Source: Bog-756 sp036553725
Lineage (GTDB): Bacteria > Actinomycetota > Acidimicrobiia > Acidimicrobiales > RAAP-2
NCBI GenBank assembly: GCA_036553725.1
Contig: DATBOO010000182.1
Coordinates: forward strand, 1-13,876
Direction: 5' to 3'
Length of the DNA stretch: 13,876 bases
Shown here: positions 13,054 to 13,876 of the stretch, piece by piece
How the letters are laid out: each line of letters starts with the position of its first letter
Position numbering within the stretch: position 1 is the stretch's first letter
Position numbers and translations under genes: made by a program
Notes under the pieces: generated by a model
The model's input: the letters and a program-made list of their open reading frames with translations, nothing else
The model's database searches: none
Told to the model about the DNA's origin: nothing

Positions 13054-13115
13054 CGGTTGGCGCTACCAGCGGTTGGCGCTACCAGCGGTTGGCGCTACCA
13101 GCGGTTGGCGCTACC
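13052..13115. repeat. 16-bp tandem repeat, four exact copies, between convergent genes
   Basis: AGCGGTTGGCGCTACC is repeated exactly at 13052-13067, 13068-13083, 13084-13099 and 13100-13115. Each unit holds a small hairpin (AGCG-GTTGG-CGCT). The plus-strand HTH gene stops at TAG 13051-13053, touching the first unit. The minus-strand gene stops at TAG 13113-13111 inside the last unit. Confidence 0.97.
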
Positions 13116-13446
13116 AGCCCATGCCGACGGTGCCCGGCCTCCACCCGTCCATCCCCCGGAGAACGTGCCAGTTCTTGTCGCCCGCCGCGATCAGGGAACG
13201 CAGGAGCGTCGAGGCCTGCAGCTCCCAGACTCCGGGTGCCACCTTGTAGCCGGAGATCATCGCCAACACAGGATGGAGCCCGTCGGGAGGGGGGAGCACG
13301 CGTCTCAACGACCACCGGACCGCCTCTTTGGCATCCAGGCCGGCCTCGCGTCGGAGTGCGTACTCGTAGGCGAAGAGAGGCATGTAGGGGTTGAGCTGGT
13401 CGGCAGGATCGCATTCTTCCGGCAGCTGCAGTCGCCGAATAGCCAT
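13111..13446 (-). CDS. Hypothetical protein, 111 residues
   Basis: I do not recognise this family. The protein looks globular and cytoplasmic, with no signal peptide or membrane segment. It is rich in aromatic residues (NPYMPLFAYEYALRREAGLD, and WELQASTLLRSLI) and has an AKEAVRWSLRRVLPPPDG segment. The final residues (WRPGTVGMGW) end at a TAG supplied by the 16-bp repeat, so the C-terminus may have been shaped by the repeat expansion. The ATG is at 13444-13446; no ribosome binding site is visible. It is convergent with the HTH gene and divergent from the DUF222 gene, with 205 bp between the two divergent starts. Coding support comes from amino-acid composition and the lack of a better frame, so a non-coding reading cannot be excluded. 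Confidence 0.55.
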   Translation of the reverse strand: MAIRRLQLPEECDPADQLNPYMPLFAYEYALRREAGLDAKEAVRWSLRRVLPPPDGLHPVLAMISGYKVAPGVWELQASTLLRSLIAAGDKNWHVLRGMDGWRPGTVGMGW

Positions 13447-13651
13447 TGTGGATGTATCGGCTCGTCAACCCCCTCGACTTGAGGGATTTCCCCCAGGCCC
13501 TGCTCCGCCCCACTGCGCCCATTGAGCCCGGCCGCATTTCGTAGCGGCCTGTCGCCTTCCTGGCCTCGAGGTGCCGGTGGCGTGCCTGCGCCGATTCCGG
13601 ACGCCCGCTCTGTCCGCAATGGTTGATACACCCCCCTGGAAGCATTTGGCC

Positions 13652-13876
13652 ATGACATCGGTGATGACCGACAGCCCGGCCGGAGGTGTGAATGGCGGAG
13701 GGTCGAAGGCCGGAGGTGTGAAGTCCGGAGGGTCAAAGGCCGAGGCCGCCGATCCGTCGGGGTCCCGGGCGGCCCGGTCCCTGGCGGCGGCCGTCGAGGT
13801 CATCGCCGGGTTCGTCTCGGGGTTCGAGCCCGGCCGCTACCGCGGGGAGGACGCGGCCACCCTGGTCGCCACCTTC
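13652..13876 (+). CDS. DUF222/13E12-type protein, probable HNH endonuclease (5' part)
   Basis: The frame opens at ATG 13652 with GGAAG at 13638-13642 as ribosome binding site, and runs off the window end after 75 codons. After a Gly/Ser/Lys-rich stretch (residues about 9-40) comes RSLAAAVEVIAGFVSGFEPG and then RYRGEDAATLVATF. This helical pattern, with a conserved F-x-P-G-x-x-x-G-x-D-A-x-x-L-V core, is typical of the start of DUF222 proteins of the 13E12 repeat family in Actinobacteria. These normally carry a C-terminal HNH nuclease, which here would lie outside the window. Such genes are numerous and often mobile in Acidimicrobiia-like genomes. The N-terminal linker is encoded by a 30-bp duplicated segment. 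Assignment is moderately firm given only the N-terminus. Confidence 0.7.
   Translation, partial: MTSVMTDSPAGGVNGGGSKAGGVKSGGSKAEAADPSGSRAARSLAAAVEVIAGFVSGFEPGRYRGEDAATLVATF
13678..13737. repeat. 30-bp direct repeat, two imperfect copies, in the DUF222 gene
   Basis: The unit starting GGCCGGAGGTGTGAA at 13678-13707 recurs at 13708-13737 with four differences. It encodes the duplicated AGGVNGGGSK / AGGVKSGGSK linker and keeps the frame. Confidence 0.85.

Noticed and set aside
13052..13115. CRISPR array
   Set aside because: The four 16-bp units are directly adjacent with no spacers, and no cas genes are present. It is a plain tandem repeat.

Overview
The window is GC-rich, uses many GTG starts, has several start codons with no Shine-Dalgarno sequence, and carries an actinobacterial-type SOS box. 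Its protein families (TIGR03084, MmpL-type MMPL, a DnaQ/GIY-YIG fusion, a DUF222/13E12-type protein, an LPXTG protein) point to a member of the Actinomycetota. My best guess is an Acidimicrobiia-like lineage, but that is an inference from gene style only.

Layout, left to right. The 3' end of trpD (1-162) is followed by a hairpin and a compact Xre/RES toxin-antitoxin operon (425-1295) with a candidate promoter and a GTAAT-type palindromic operator. Convergent to it is a DEDDh exonuclease/GIY-YIG fusion protein (1404-2801, minus) whose promoter overlaps a near-perfect LexA box, so it is probably an SOS repair nuclease. Divergent from that is a zinc-ribbon protein with an overlapping thioredoxin-like gene (2876-3723). 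Next is a large MMPL/RND transporter (3846-6245) with a 9-bp coding minisatellite.

The section 6246-6840 is non-coding. It holds a second 9-bp minisatellite inside an inverted repeat, a tRNA gene with anticodon CAG (Leu) on a serine-type body, a nearly complete inverted copy of that tRNA's anticodon and variable arms, and a 16-bp perfect hairpin. After it come a small two-helix membrane protein, an overlapping remnant of an APH-type phosphotransferase, a DUF503 protein and a TIGR03084 protein (to 8575).

On the minus strand, ettA (ABC-F translation factor) is followed 2 nt later by a threonine aldolase gene (11380 down to 8628). A secreted LPXTG-anchored protein (12274-11513) has a long leader with several strong stems. 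A low-GC stretch follows, then a small sigma-70-region-4-like HTH gene, which meets an unrecognised 111-aa gene head-on inside a four-copy 16-bp repeat that supplies both stop codons. The window ends inside a DUF222/13E12-type gene.

No complete new defence or biosynthetic system is visible. The most unusual items are the conflicting tRNA and its inverted copy, the LexA-controlled nuclease with an apparently degenerate GIY-YIG site, the structured leader of the LPXTG gene, and the repeated habit of placing stop codons inside short tandem repeats.
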